DNA of 64,000 bases, from the NCBI RefSeq assembly GCF_017104965.1, contig NZ_JAAGPR010000038.1, positions 1-64,000 on the forward strand. The letters run 5' to 3'. Below the pieces are notes generated by a model. That model had not been told where the DNA came from, made no database searches, and was given only the letters and a program-made list of their open reading frames with translations. This document shows, piece by piece, positions 17,820-26,591 of this stretch. This DNA comes from Paraburkholderia sp. Ac-20340 (GTDB taxonomy: Bacteria > Pseudomonadota > Gammaproteobacteria > Burkholderiales > Burkholderiaceae). The translations under genes and the position numbers were made by a program. Numbering within the stretch: position 1 is the stretch's first letter; each line of letters starts with the position of its first letter.

Positions 17820-19306
17820 ACCTTCTCGACCTGCGATGCTTCAGCCGATGCAGTGACACGGCGTCGCCCACGCCGCACGACGCTGATCAGCAGGCCGATC
17901 ACCAGCAACGCCACGAGAATGCCGCCCGGCACCATCACCGGTTGCAGGCGCGCGAGCAGCGGACGCGGGCCGCCGTTGCGCGCGATCGCCACGTCTTCGA
18001 CCGACACGTGCACATCGGCGTTGCCGTATTGTGCGAGCACGTAATTGGCAATCGATGCAATCTGTTCGTCGGTCAGCGGCTGCACGTACGACTCTTCGCC
18101 GAAGTTCGGCATCAGCACATGCTGGCCGCCGGTTTCCCGGTCCACGCCGTAAAGCATCGTCGCCACCAGATTCGACGGATTGAGCGAGCCCGTAGCCGTA
18201 TTGGCAGACAGCGACGGATACGCCTGGCTCGGGCTGCCCTTGCCGTCCACGCGATGGCAACTCGCGCAATAGCCGCTAAAGAGTGCAGCGCCCGTCGTGA
18301 GCGTGCCGTTGGCGTTATACGGCTGCATGCCGCGCAAGCCGGTTTCGACGCTCGCCGACGCGCCATGGGCGAACGCCGGCTTCGTCTCGTGCGGATCGCG
18401 AATTGGCGTGGTGCTGCGCAGATACACGACGATGGCGGCAAGATCGTCATCGGAGAGATATTGCAGGCTGTTCTGCACCGCCTCCGCCATCGGCCCCGCT
18501 GCTTGATTCTTGCCCGGCGCGCGACCGGTTTTCAGGTAGCTCACGAGTTCCGCGTCGCTCCATGCGCCGATCCCGCTCACCACATCCGAGGTGATGTTCG
18601 GCGCGTACCATGCGCCCAGTTGTGCACCGCCCAGATCCTGCTTCGCGTCCTCGGCCATCATGAAGTTGCGCGGCGTGTGGCAGGCACTGCAATGCGCCAG
18701 CACGTTGGCGAGATACGCGCCGTGGTTCCATTGCGCGTCGTGCTGCGGGTCCGGCGCGAAGCGTCGATCGTGCAGATACAGCGTATTCCACGCCGCCATG
18801 GAAGCCCGCACGCTGAACGGGAACGGCAGTTTCGTTTGCGGCGCGGCTTGATCCACAGGCTCGACGCCATGCATGAAGTAGGCGTAAAGCGCGTGCACAT
18901 CGTCATCGGTCAGCCCCGTGTACGACGTATAGGGCATGGCCGGATAGAGATGCGCGCCGTCCGCGCGCACGCCTTCGCGCAAGGCCCGTGCAAACTGCAC
19001 TTCCGTATAGCGGCCGATTCCCGCCGTTTTCGACGGCGTGATATTGCTCGAATAGATCGTGCCCATTGGCGATGCAATACCGTAACCGCCCGCGAACGGC
19101 TTGCCGCCATTCACCGAGGTATGGCACGCCATACAGTCCGCCGCGACCGCAAGCTGATGACCTTTCGCGATCAACGCGGGATCGGCGTCGTTGGTATCGG
19201 GCGTTTGCGCGCTGGCGAATTGCATCGCGCCCATCAATCCCGCTGCTGCGAGCACGACTACAGCGGCGCGCTTCACGCGCGCGCCAATTTGATCAGCAAT
19301 CCTCAT
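17816..19306 (-). CDS. Triheme cytochrome c subunit of a membrane-bound alcohol/sugar dehydrogenase
   Basis: 496 aa. Three CxxCH heme motifs are visible: CMACH near residue 37, CSACH near 185 and CASCH near 325. An N-terminal signal peptide ends at ...ASAQTPD, and a membrane anchor (VPGGILVALLVIGLLISVV) lies near the C-terminus. This is the arrangement of the cytochrome subunit of gluconate, sorbitol and fructose dehydrogenases. It passes electrons from the flavin subunit to ubiquinone at the periplasmic face. It is 3 bp from the GMC gene. Confidence 0.9.
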   Translation of the reverse strand: MRIADQIGARVKRAAVVVLAAAGLMGAMQFASAQTPDTNDADPALIAKGHQLAVAADCMACHTSVNGGKPFAGGYGIASPMGTIYSSNITPSKTAGIGRYTEVQFARALREGVRADGAHLYPAMPYTSYTGLTDDDVHALYAYFMHGVEPVDQAAPQTKLPFPFSVRASMAAWNTLYLHDRRFAPDPQHDAQWNHGAYLANVLAHCSACHTPRNFMMAEDAKQDLGGAQLGAWYAPNITSDVVSGIGAWSDAELVSYLKTGRAPGKNQAAGPMAEAVQNSLQYLSDDDLAAIVVYLRSTTPIRDPHETKPAFAHGASASVETGLRGMQPYNANGTLTTGAALFSGYCASCHRVDGKGSPSQAYPSLSANTATGSLNPSNLVATMLYGVDRETGGQHVLMPNFGEESYVQPLTDEQIASIANYVLAQYGNADVHVSVEDVAIARNGGPRPLLARLQPVMVPGGILVALLVIGLLISVVRRGRRRVTASAEASQVEKV

Positions 19307-19309
19307 GGC

Positions 19310-20959
19310 TTACCCCTTCAAGCTGGCCGAGATCGAATCGGCCGCCTTGATGGCGAGTGCGGCCATCGAGAGCGTCGTATTTACGACCGAAGCGGAAGGC
19401 ATGGCGCCGCCGCCCGGCAGCCAGAGATTGTCGTGATCGTGCGCGCGGCAGTTGCCATCGACGACCGAATCCTTCGCGCTCGCACCCATGATGGTGCCGC
19501 CCATGATGTGATTGTTCGCGTTGAGCGCGGTCGTGATATTGAATTCCACGGCATTAAACAGGCTGCCGATATGCTCGAGCTGCTTGTGCGCCGCTTCCGC
19601 GCCCTTGCGTACGTAATCGCCCACATCGTAGTGAATATCCGGGCAGGCGAGGCCGAGCGGGTCCACGCGCGTCTTGCTCAATGTGAGGCGGTTGTCCGGA
19701 TCGGGCAGCGGTTCCAGGCTGATCGAAAGATCGACGCCATAGATCGCGCGGCGGCGAATCTCATCGTCGAGTTCCTTGCCGACCAGGCCGAGCTTGAGCG
19801 CCTGTTGCGTCGCCGGACCGACGCGCGAGATGTTATTCAGAATCATCTTGTTCGCCGAATACTGCCCGCGGAAATCGCCATCGCGCGGCCCGACGATACA
19901 ACTGCTCTGCGCAGGACCACGGCCAAGCCACATCGGCTCGTTCGCGAGGAACGTGCAGTGAAAACCCGAGTGATCCATCATGTTGCGGCCCACATGATCC
20001 GACGAATTCGCAATGCCGTTCGGATTGCGCTCGTTGGCGGCGAGCAGCAGCAGACGCGGCGTTTCGATACCGTTGCAGGCGAGCACGAAACGCTTGCCGC
20101 TGGCCTTGTGCGATTTACGCGCCTTGTCGTACCAATGCACGGCGGTGATGCGGTTATTGGCATCGGTGTCGATGCGATACACCACCGATTCGGCGAGCAC
20201 ATGCGCGCCCTTGTGCTCCGCGCGCTGCACATGATGAATGCCGTTATACATCGCGCCGATCGGGCAGATCGGCTGGCAATTGTTGTTGCCGCAACAAGTT
20301 GGGCGACCGTTCCACGGTCGCGTGCTGCGCGCCTGCGGAATGGGAATCGAGTGATAGCCGTGCGCGTTGACGATCTCCGCGAAACGCTTGTCGCCGTGGC
20401 CCCAGGGCACCATGTCCATCGGATACGGGCGGCTGCGCTCGGTGGGCGACTGCATCGCGGGATCGTTGGGACCGGCCACGCCCAGTTGCTCTTCGGCGCG
20501 GCAGTAGTACGGCTCCAGTTCGTCGTACGGAATCGGCCAGTCGCGGCCCACGCCGTAAGTCGACTGCATGCGGAAGTCCACCGGCAGATGGCGCCAGCAC
20601 GAAGCGGCCCAGTGCCAGGTCGTGCCGCCCACGGTGCGCAGATAACCCTGCTGGAAGCTCTTGCCGTCCGGGCCGCTCAGGCCCACGTAATCGTTCTTCG
20701 GGAAGTACAGCGGCGCGGGCGCGTGTTCGGCCTGCGGATAAAGGCCCTGAAAATCGGAGCCAACGCGATTGTCGAACGGCATGTTGCGCCAGTTCTCCAC
20801 GGCCTGCGCGCGTTCGATGCGCAGACCGGCTTCGAGCATCAGCACGGAATGGCCTTCGCTGACGAGTTGATCGGCGATCAGGGCGCCGACCACGCCGGAA
20901 CCGACGATCACGATATCGGCCGTGACATCGCCATTCGCTTCAAATACGGGTGTTTGCAT
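19310..20959 (-). CDS. GMC-family FAD dehydrogenase, large catalytic subunit
   Basis: 549 aa from MQTPVFEANGDVTADIVIVGSG. The FAD-binding GSGVVGALIADQL is near residue 19, the GMC C-terminal stretch NANNHIMGGTIMG near residue 470 supplies the active-site His/Asn region, and LWLPGGGAMPSASVVNTTLSMAALA closes the FAD site. A cysteine-rich CCGNNNCQPICPIGA segment near residue 225 resembles the 3Fe-4S-binding part of FAD-dependent glucose and sorbitol dehydrogenases. I chose the start at 20959; an in-frame ATG at 21064 would overlap the small-subunit gene. It oxidises a sugar or polyol in the periplasm after export with the Tat-type small subunit. Confidence 0.88.
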   Translation of the reverse strand: MQTPVFEANGDVTADIVIVGSGVVGALIADQLVSEGHSVLMLEAGLRIERAQAVENWRNMPFDNRVGSDFQGLYPQAEHAPAPLYFPKNDYVGLSGPDGKSFQQGYLRTVGGTTWHWAASCWRHLPVDFRMQSTYGVGRDWPIPYDELEPYYCRAEEQLGVAGPNDPAMQSPTERSRPYPMDMVPWGHGDKRFAEIVNAHGYHSIPIPQARSTRPWNGRPTCCGNNNCQPICPIGAMYNGIHHVQRAEHKGAHVLAESVVYRIDTDANNRITAVHWYDKARKSHKASGKRFVLACNGIETPRLLLLAANERNPNGIANSSDHVGRNMMDHSGFHCTFLANEPMWLGRGPAQSSCIVGPRDGDFRGQYSANKMILNNISRVGPATQQALKLGLVGKELDDEIRRRAIYGVDLSISLEPLPDPDNRLTLSKTRVDPLGLACPDIHYDVGDYVRKGAEAAHKQLEHIGSLFNAVEFNITTALNANNHIMGGTIMGASAKDSVVDGNCRAHDHDNLWLPGGGAMPSASVVNTTLSMAALAIKAADSISASLKG

Positions 20960-20987
20960 GGGGTATGCGGGTTGGGTGCGCGAAGGC

Positions 20988-21596
20988 TTAGGCGGATCGG
21001 TGGGCGGTGGCGTGCTGGGCCGCCTGGGCGCGGCGCGCGGCGGCAACCGCAGGCGGCGCGACATCGGCGGGCGGCGGCGCGGCGGTCCACCAGAGCGGGC
21101 CGTTTGCGCAGTACGTGGGCGGGCTCATGCCGTCACCGACCGTGCCGTACATCAGCGCATTCGCGTAAGTCACCATCACGGCTTTCGTGCCGTGGCCGAC
21201 CGTGCCCGTGTACCAGGCCGTGACGATGGCGAGCGCCGTGTCGCGCAGATGCGCTTCGTCGGCGCTGTCGAGCAGTTGCTGCGGCGTCTGACCGGCGTGC
21301 ATGCGCTGCGCGAGCGCGGCGGCGCGCGCGGCGAAACCGCGGTCGGCATCGCTTAGTGCGGTAAAGAGTCGTGCGCCGATGTCCGCGTCCAGATTCCGGT
21401 GACCGGTGAGCGCCTGCGAAACGGCGACGAAATCCGCAGCGGCAAACGGCGCGCCCGCGAAGGCGCGCGGCGCGACGGCGAGAAAGCCTGCGTGCGTCAG
21501 CGCGGCCACGAGGGTCTTGAGCACGGTGCGGCGGCGAGCGTTATGACGCGCGCCTGGCGTGACGTCACCGGCAAACGACGAGGTGATCTTTTGCAT
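20988..21596 (-). CDS. Small subunit of the FAD sugar/polyol dehydrogenase (Tat-exported)
   Basis: 202 aa. A twin-arginine-like signal (ARRRTVLKTLVAALTHAGFL near residue 20) precedes AFAG, then FVAVSQALTGHRNLDADIG and WYTGTVGHG...MSPPTYCANGPLWW. This matches the small subunit of sorbitol and gluconate dehydrogenases, which carries the GMC subunit through the Tat system. It is the first gene of the operon (small, large, cytochrome, porin). A LacI-type palindrome lies 140 bp upstream. The proline- and alanine-rich tail is unusual but probably harmless. Confidence 0.82.
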   Translation of the reverse strand: MQKITSSFAGDVTPGARHNARRRTVLKTLVAALTHAGFLAVAPRAFAGAPFAAADFVAVSQALTGHRNLDADIGARLFTALSDADRGFAARAAALAQRMHAGQTPQQLLDSADEAHLRDTALAIVTAWYTGTVGHGTKAVMVTYANALMYGTVGDGMSPPTYCANGPLWWTAAPPPADVAPPAVAAARRAQAAQHATAHRSA

Positions 21597-21737
21597 TTTC
21601 CTGAATGGTTACGCGGCGCTGCCCGCACGACCCGACGCCGCGCGGCACTGCCCCAACGATGCCCGCGACCGCGCGTAAAACTGCGCCACCCGCCTGTTGC
21701 GAGCGCGCAGGGGTGCGACGATCTGAAGCGGCGCGAA

Positions 21738-21757
21738 TTATGGAACCGGTTCCATAA
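21738..21757. promoter_or_regulatory. LacI-family operator, perfect 20-bp palindrome
   Basis: TTATGGAACC-GGTTCCATAA is an exact palindrome with the central CG typical of LacI/GalR sites. It lies about 140 bp before the small-subunit gene. No LacI gene is in the window, so the regulator must be elsewhere. Confidence 0.65.
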
Positions 21758-21877
21758 CTTCGTCAAGCAGAGAACCGTTGCGAAATTTGCAATAAATCTC
21801 CACGTGAAGATTTTTTAGGGGATCGATCGCAGGGAGAAACGCAGGAAGTCGCACACAGAACCGGCTGCGGCAAAAGC

Positions 21878-21906
21878 AAAACGGCGGCCAATCTGGCCGC
21901 CGTTTT
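21878..21906 (-). terminator. Intrinsic terminator of the MHS transporter
   Basis: AAAACGGCGGCCA pairs with TGGCCGCCGTTTT around a 3-nt loop. On the minus strand TTTTGCTTTT follows, so it ends the transporter transcript; on plus the T-run is shorter. Confidence 0.8.
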
Positions 21907-21932
21907 CGCGTATGCAAATCAGGAAAAGGTGA

Positions 21933-23342
21933 TCAGGCGTCGTTCAAATCGTCGAGATTGCGGCCGCGCGTTTCGGGAATATGGAAGGTCGTCAGCACGC
22001 CGATCAAGCTCAGGACTGCGACATAACTGGCGAGCGGAATCCACGCGAGCACCGTGCCGTGCCCCGCGCCCCAATGCGTCGTGGCCCACGCGATGATCGA
22101 CGCGCCCACCAGCGGCGCAATACCGCCCGCCACCACCGCCGATAATTCGCGCCCCACCGCCACGCCCGCATAGCGATGCTGCGCGCCGAACAATTCGGGC
22201 AGCAGCGCGCCTTGCGTCGCGAACATGCCCCAGACGCCCGCGAGCGACACACAAAGCATGGCGATGCTGGCCGTGGCGTTGCCCAGACTCAGCACCCACC
22301 AGGTCGGAAACGCCAGAACAAGCTGATAAACCGCGAAGATACGGTAGCTTCGCACGCGCCCGATACGATCGCTAAGGAGTCCTGCCAGCGGAATCACGAT
22401 AGCGCCGGACGCCCCCGCCAACAGCAGCGCAAGCGGCCCGATCTGCCCTTTCAGGCCGGTTGCCGTAGCGATATAGCTGATCGCCAGCGATTGATAAATC
22501 GACGATCCGCCGTTCTCGGCCATGCGCAGGCCGATCACCTTGAGCACGGTGGGCTTCGAATTGCGCATCAAGTGGCGCAGCGGGCTCTCCTTTACCTGCT
22601 GGCGCGCTTCGAGCCGCGCGAACGAGGGCGATTCACGTAGACGCAGCCGAATCCACACCGCCACGGCAATGATCACCGCGCTCAGCAGGAACGGCACGCG
22701 CCAGAGCGGCGTTTGCGAAATATCCTCGACACGCACCAGCGCGAAATAGATCGCCGCCGCCATGACCGTGCCGAGCAGCACGCCCATGAACGGCAGCGCC
22801 GCGAAGTAACCACGCCGTTGCGGCGGCGCGAATTCGGCCATCAGCACGGCGGCACCCGCCTGCTCCGCGCCCGCACCCAGACCTTGCAGCAAACGGCAGC
22901 CCACCAGCAGAACCGGCGCCCAGATGCCCACGCTCGCATAAGTGGGCAACACGCCGATCAGCGTGCTCGCCACGCCCATCAGCAGGATCGTCGCCATCAG
23001 CACGAACTTGCGCCCGTAGCGGTCGCCCAGCGCGCCGAACAGGATGCCGCCCACCGGCCGGATCGCAAAGCCGATGAAATAGGCGCCGAAGCTGGCAATC
23101 AATCCGAGCGCAGGGTCGCTCGACGGAAAGAACAGCGGACCGAAAATCAGCGCGGATGCGAGGTTATAAAGCGCGAAGTCGTAATACTCGAGCGCGCTGC
23201 CGATCGACGCCGCCCAGGCCGCGCGATAAAGATCGGCCGAGCTGACCTGGGTCTGCGTTGCGCGGTCCTGCGTTGCGCGCTCATTCGTGTGCGGATTCAC
23301 ACGCGCCCCTGTGCCGTCGATGGCAATCGATTGATGCTTCAT
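21933..23342 (-). CDS. MFS transporter, metabolite:H+ symporter (MHS) type
   Basis: 469 aa, about 12 membrane helices. The early segment SIGSALEYYDFALYNLASALIFGPLFF and the loop GALGDRYGRK near residue 107 are MHS hallmarks (ShiA/ProP-like). The start at 23342 has AAGGAG upstream; an upstream ATG at 23363 is less well placed. It lies in front of the same transcription run as the shikimate dehydrogenase-like gene, which hints that the substrate is shikimate, quinate or a related acid. That is inference from the neighbour. Confidence 0.85.
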   Translation of the reverse strand: MKHQSIAIDGTGARVNPHTNERATQDRATQTQVSSADLYRAAWAASIGSALEYYDFALYNLASALIFGPLFFPSSDPALGLIASFGAYFIGFAIRPVGGILFGALGDRYGRKFVLMATILLMGVASTLIGVLPTYASVGIWAPVLLVGCRLLQGLGAGAEQAGAAVLMAEFAPPQRRGYFAALPFMGVLLGTVMAAAIYFALVRVEDISQTPLWRVPFLLSAVIIAVAVWIRLRLRESPSFARLEARQQVKESPLRHLMRNSKPTVLKVIGLRMAENGGSSIYQSLAISYIATATGLKGQIGPLALLLAGASGAIVIPLAGLLSDRIGRVRSYRIFAVYQLVLAFPTWWVLSLGNATASIAMLCVSLAGVWGMFATQGALLPELFGAQHRYAGVAVGRELSAVVAGGIAPLVGASIIAWATTHWGAGHGTVLAWIPLASYVAVLSLIGVLTTFHIPETRGRNLDDLNDA

Positions 23343-23441
23343 ATTGTCTCCTTCCATGTCCACTCCTGTACATGCAGGTGGAGCCGTTTGCGGCTTCCCT
23401 CCGGCGCCCGTCTGACGCGGGCTGCCGGACGCATTGCCTCG

Positions 23442-24287
23442 TCAGGCGGCGGCGCGTTCGGCCTGCGCAACACGCTCGACTCGCTCGATTTCATCGAGCA
23501 GCGCCGTGCGCATCGCCTCGAACGGCGCGGGCCGGTCCGTGTAAAGCTCGATTTGTCCGCAGAATTGATGCAGCAACATGCGTGTGCCGTCGACCGTCGC
23601 GCAACCCGCCGCGGCCGCATCGCGGATCAGACGCGTTTGCACCGGCAGGAACGCCGCGTCCATCACAAAGAGATGCGAAGCCAGTTGCCGCGCCGCCAGC
23701 GGGCTGGCATCCGGCGCACGAAAGCCAGCCGCCGTGGCATTGACTACGCCATCGAAAGCATGCGGATCGAAGTCCTCTAGCGCGCCGCCAAAACGCAGAC
23801 CGAAGGCCTCGGCCAGTGCCTGACCGCGCTGCGCCGTGCGATTGAACACGGTCAGGTTCGCACCGGCGCGCTTCGCACCCCACGCAATCGCGCGCGCCGC
23901 GCCGCCTGCGCCCAGCAGCGCGATACGCTTGCCCGGCAAGCTGGTGACCTCTTCAAGCGCACGCACAGCGCCGACGCAATCGGTGTTGTAACCAGTTAGC
24001 TGTCCCGATCGATTGTCGATGGTGTTCACCGCGCCGATCTCGCGCGCCGTTTCATCGAGCGCATCCAGATACGGAATGACCGCCTGCTTATGCGGCATCG
24101 TCACGTTCATGCCACGAATACCGAGCGTGCGAATGGCCTGGATGGCGAGCGGCGCGTCGTCCACACCAAAGCTCACAAAAGTGTAATCGAGCCCAAGCGT
24201 GCGATAAGCGGCGTTATGCACTTTCACGTTGAAGGTAAACGGCTGGCCTGCTAGCGAGCCGCAAAGTACCGGTATCGAATGTGGCAT
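23442..24287 (-). CDS. Shikimate/quinate dehydrogenase family protein (AroE-like)
   Basis: 281 aa. The substrate-binding lysine is in GMNVTMPHKQAV near residue 62, the catalytic aspartate in LTGYNTDCVGAV near residue 103, and the nucleotide-binding glycine-rich turn in IALLGAGGAARA near residue 126. All key residues are present. It may serve catabolism rather than aromatic biosynthesis, since it sits between a transporter and other dehydrogenases and the genome will have a housekeeping aroE elsewhere. NAD or NADP preference is not certain from sequence. Confidence 0.85.
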   Translation of the reverse strand: MPHSIPVLCGSLAGQPFTFNVKVHNAAYRTLGLDYTFVSFGVDDAPLAIQAIRTLGIRGMNVTMPHKQAVIPYLDALDETAREIGAVNTIDNRSGQLTGYNTDCVGAVRALEEVTSLPGKRIALLGAGGAARAIAWGAKRAGANLTVFNRTAQRGQALAEAFGLRFGGALEDFDPHAFDGVVNATAAGFRAPDASPLAARQLASHLFVMDAAFLPVQTRLIRDAAAAGCATVDGTRMLLHQFCGQIELYTDRPAPFEAMRTALLDEIERVERVAQAERAAA

Positions 24288-24359
24288 GGTCGAAAGTAGA
24301 AAAGTCGGAATGGCTATAAGTGAGTCAGCTTTATTGTTTTATCTCTTCGCGGGACGCTT

Positions 24360-25580
24360 TTAGCGCGGTGTCGTGCGCAATGACGAAGGACCGCCCTTGA
24401 TCTCGATCCGCTTGCCGGTATCGCGCAAGTGGCCGTTATTCACGGCATAAAGCGCCAGTTGATGCTCGACGTTGAACTGCACGATCAGATACTTGCTGTC
24501 CGCCGTGAAGACGATGCCTTGCGCGGCCTCGCCGCCCGGCGCTTCGGCAACCTGATGCGCCACGCCATTGCGGATCTCGAACAGCACCACCTTGCCGCGC
24601 GCGTGACGGCCCGGGTTATCCGCTGTGAGGTTCGAGCCGTCCATCGCCTGCACACCGATCCAGCGGCCATCGGGCGAGATCGCCACGCCTTCGGGCAGCG
24701 ACGGCACCGTGAGATGCTGCACGGCGCGGAACGGCTCGTGCGAAACGTCGATGAGCGTGATCGCATCCGCATCGCCTGCGAGTTTGCCTGCGTAGCCGGG
24801 CAGGCCGGCCAGACCCACGTCGCTCACCACGGCCCACTTGCCGTCACTCGACACATCGATGGTGTACGGCGCCACGCCCGACGAAAGACGCACGCCAGAA
24901 TCAGTCACATGACCGTCGTTCACGTCGAGCACGGCCACGCCCTGTTCGTCGCGCAGCGACACCAGCGCATGACGGCCATCGTGCGTAAAACTCACACCGG
25001 CAAGACGCTTTTCGCCAAGCTTGAGCCAGTCTGCGATCTTCACGTTCGTGCCGTTGATCTGCACCACGGCGACGCGACCATCCACGCCGGTCACGAGTGC
25101 GAGATGTCCGCTACGGTCGATGGCGATGCCTTGCGGATGCATGCCCAGATCGATGCGCGTAACCGAAGGCGGCGTGGCATGCAAATCGACCACCTGAAGG
25201 AATGAGTCCATCAGCAGTTTCTTTGCGGCTTCGTCGTAACGCGTGGGTGCGGCTACGAGCGCAAGCGCGCCATCGGGCGTCACAGCCACAGCTTGCGGCG
25301 GACCCTGAATGCCGTTTTCGACCTCCACCGTGGCCTTGACCTGCGGCGGAAAATGGCTCGCATCGAGCAGCGTAAGCGTATCGGGCGGCGAATTCGCCAG
25401 CCAGGTATCGCGCCCTTCCACGCGTTGATACTTGCCGTCGTTACCCGATACGATCCAGTCGGCGGCCAGCGTGGCATGCGCCGCCGTGCCGAGCGTCAGC
25501 GCGAGAGCGAGGCTCGCGAGCGTGCGCCGCGGCTTCGTTTTCGGCGTATTCGTGCGTTGGGTGGAAGAGATCGACTTCAT
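24360..25580 (-). CDS. Periplasmic YncE-like beta-propeller protein
   Basis: 406 aa. A signal peptide (cleaved near ...HATLAADW, residue 40) is followed by repeated blades of the form VTPDGALALVA, ISPDGRWIGVQA, SSDGKWAVVSDVG and FTADSKYLIVQF. This is a seven-bladed propeller of the YncE/lactonase-like group. No catalytic residues can be assigned. The start at 25580 has AAGGA nine bases upstream. It lies between a shikimate dehydrogenase and an SDR and may be part of their run, but its role is unknown. Confidence 0.72.
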   Translation of the reverse strand: MKSISSTQRTNTPKTKPRRTLASLALALTLGTAAHATLAADWIVSGNDGKYQRVEGRDTWLANSPPDTLTLLDASHFPPQVKATVEVENGIQGPPQAVAVTPDGALALVAAPTRYDEAAKKLLMDSFLQVVDLHATPPSVTRIDLGMHPQGIAIDRSGHLALVTGVDGRVAVVQINGTNVKIADWLKLGEKRLAGVSFTHDGRHALVSLRDEQGVAVLDVNDGHVTDSGVRLSSGVAPYTIDVSSDGKWAVVSDVGLAGLPGYAGKLAGDADAITLIDVSHEPFRAVQHLTVPSLPEGVAISPDGRWIGVQAMDGSNLTADNPGRHARGKVVLFEIRNGVAHQVAEAPGGEAAQGIVFTADSKYLIVQFNVEHQLALYAVNNGHLRDTGKRIEIKGGPSSLRTTPR

Positions 25581-25641
25581 TGTTTCATCCTTGCGTGTTT
25601 CAAGCTGTGTTCGCAGTGCTTCCGGTATTTCCCGTGTTTCG

Positions 25642-26418
25642 TCACACCACGCTCGTGAGCCCGCCATCGACGAACAGCGTCTGCCCGTTCACGAAATCCG
25701 ACGCATTGGACGCGAGAAATACAGCAGCGCCGCATAGTTCCTCGACACGGCCCCAACGGCCCGCAGGTGTGCGCTTGCACAGCCACGCGCTGAATTCAGG
25801 GTCGTCCACGAGTGCGCGATTGAGATCGGTTGCGAAGTAGCCCGGCGCCAGCGCGTTGACCTGAATGCCACGCCCGGCCCAATCGGCACACATGCCTTGC
25901 GTGAGCATGCGCAGTGCGCCTTTGGACGCCGCATAAGGCGCGATCGTGGGCCGCGCCAGCGCGCTCTGCACCGAACTGATATTGATGATCTTGCCGCGCC
26001 CGCGCGCGAGCATATGGCGCGCAACGGCCTGCGAAACGTGGAAAACGCCGTCCAGATTCACGCGCATCAACTCATTCCAGTCGCTTGCGGCGAACTGGTC
26101 GAGCGGCGCGCGGCGCTGGATGCCGGCGTTATTGATGAGAATGTCGATGGGGCCCAGATTCGCCTCGACGGCATCGACGGCGCGCGCGACGGCTTGCGGG
26201 TCGGCCACGTCGAATACGGCGATATCGGCTTCGAAGCCTTCGTCGCGCAAACGTGCGGCTGCCTCGGCGGCCTGAGCCTGATTGCGTCCGTTGATGACCA
26301 GCGCTGCGCCCGCGCGGGCCAGGCCGCCAGCCAGCGCAAGGCCAATGCCTCGTCCCGAACCCGTCACCAGGGCGCGGCGGCCTTGCAGGCCAAACAGGCG
26401 GAGTGTCTCGTTCGTCAT
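25642..26418 (-). CDS. Short-chain dehydrogenase, gluconate 5-dehydrogenase-like
   Basis: 258 aa. NAD(P) motif TGSGRGIG at residues 18-25 (after ALV), NNAG in LINNAGIQRR near residue 95, serine in NISSVQSALA and catalytic YAASK near residue 162. The closing DFVNGQTLFVDGG is typical. It begins MTNETLRLFGLQGRRALVTG at 26418. The divergent LysR gene and a clear LysR palindrome lie just upstream, so it is probably its target. Most similar in appearance to IdnO/gluconate 5-dehydrogenases, but the substrate is inferred. Confidence 0.82.
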   Translation of the reverse strand: MTNETLRLFGLQGRRALVTGSGRGIGLALAGGLARAGAALVINGRNQAQAAEAAARLRDEGFEADIAVFDVADPQAVARAVDAVEANLGPIDILINNAGIQRRAPLDQFAASDWNELMRVNLDGVFHVSQAVARHMLARGRGKIINISSVQSALARPTIAPYAASKGALRMLTQGMCADWAGRGIQVNALAPGYFATDLNRALVDDPEFSAWLCKRTPAGRWGRVEELCGAAVFLASNASDFVNGQTLFVDGGLTSVV

Positions 26419-26544
26419 TGTGGTTTGCGTCGCGCGGCTTTTAAGGCGATGAACGCCCGCACCGCGCGTTGCGCATGGCTTTGGTGTATTCCTCGTGAGT
26501 TGACCGCATTCTGCGCGCCCGAGCCAATAGTCTTTCATGACCTT

Positions 26545-26565
26545 GTTATCATGAAGCGTGATAAC
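26545..26565. promoter_or_regulatory. LysR-type operator between SDR and LysR genes
   Basis: GTTATCA-N7-TGATAAC is a perfect inverted repeat and contains the T-N11-A core. It is 27 bp before the LysR start and about 130 bp before the SDR start. Confidence 0.6.
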
Positions 26566-26591
26566 CACGCCCGAGCAATGCGGAAATCGCC

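Larger units (their letters stand above)
21597..21932. other. Intergenic region with operator and terminator
   Basis: These 336 bases hold the dehydrogenase promoter, a 20-bp perfect palindrome at 21738-21757 and the terminator of the MHS transporter at 21878-21906. No gene is supported. Confidence 0.7.

Noticed and set aside
17732..21223. A 1163-codon plus-strand frame opposite the porin, cytochrome and GMC genes
   Set aside because: It is His- and Arg-rich with no family pattern and lies wholly opposite well-recognised genes; a GC-bias shadow.
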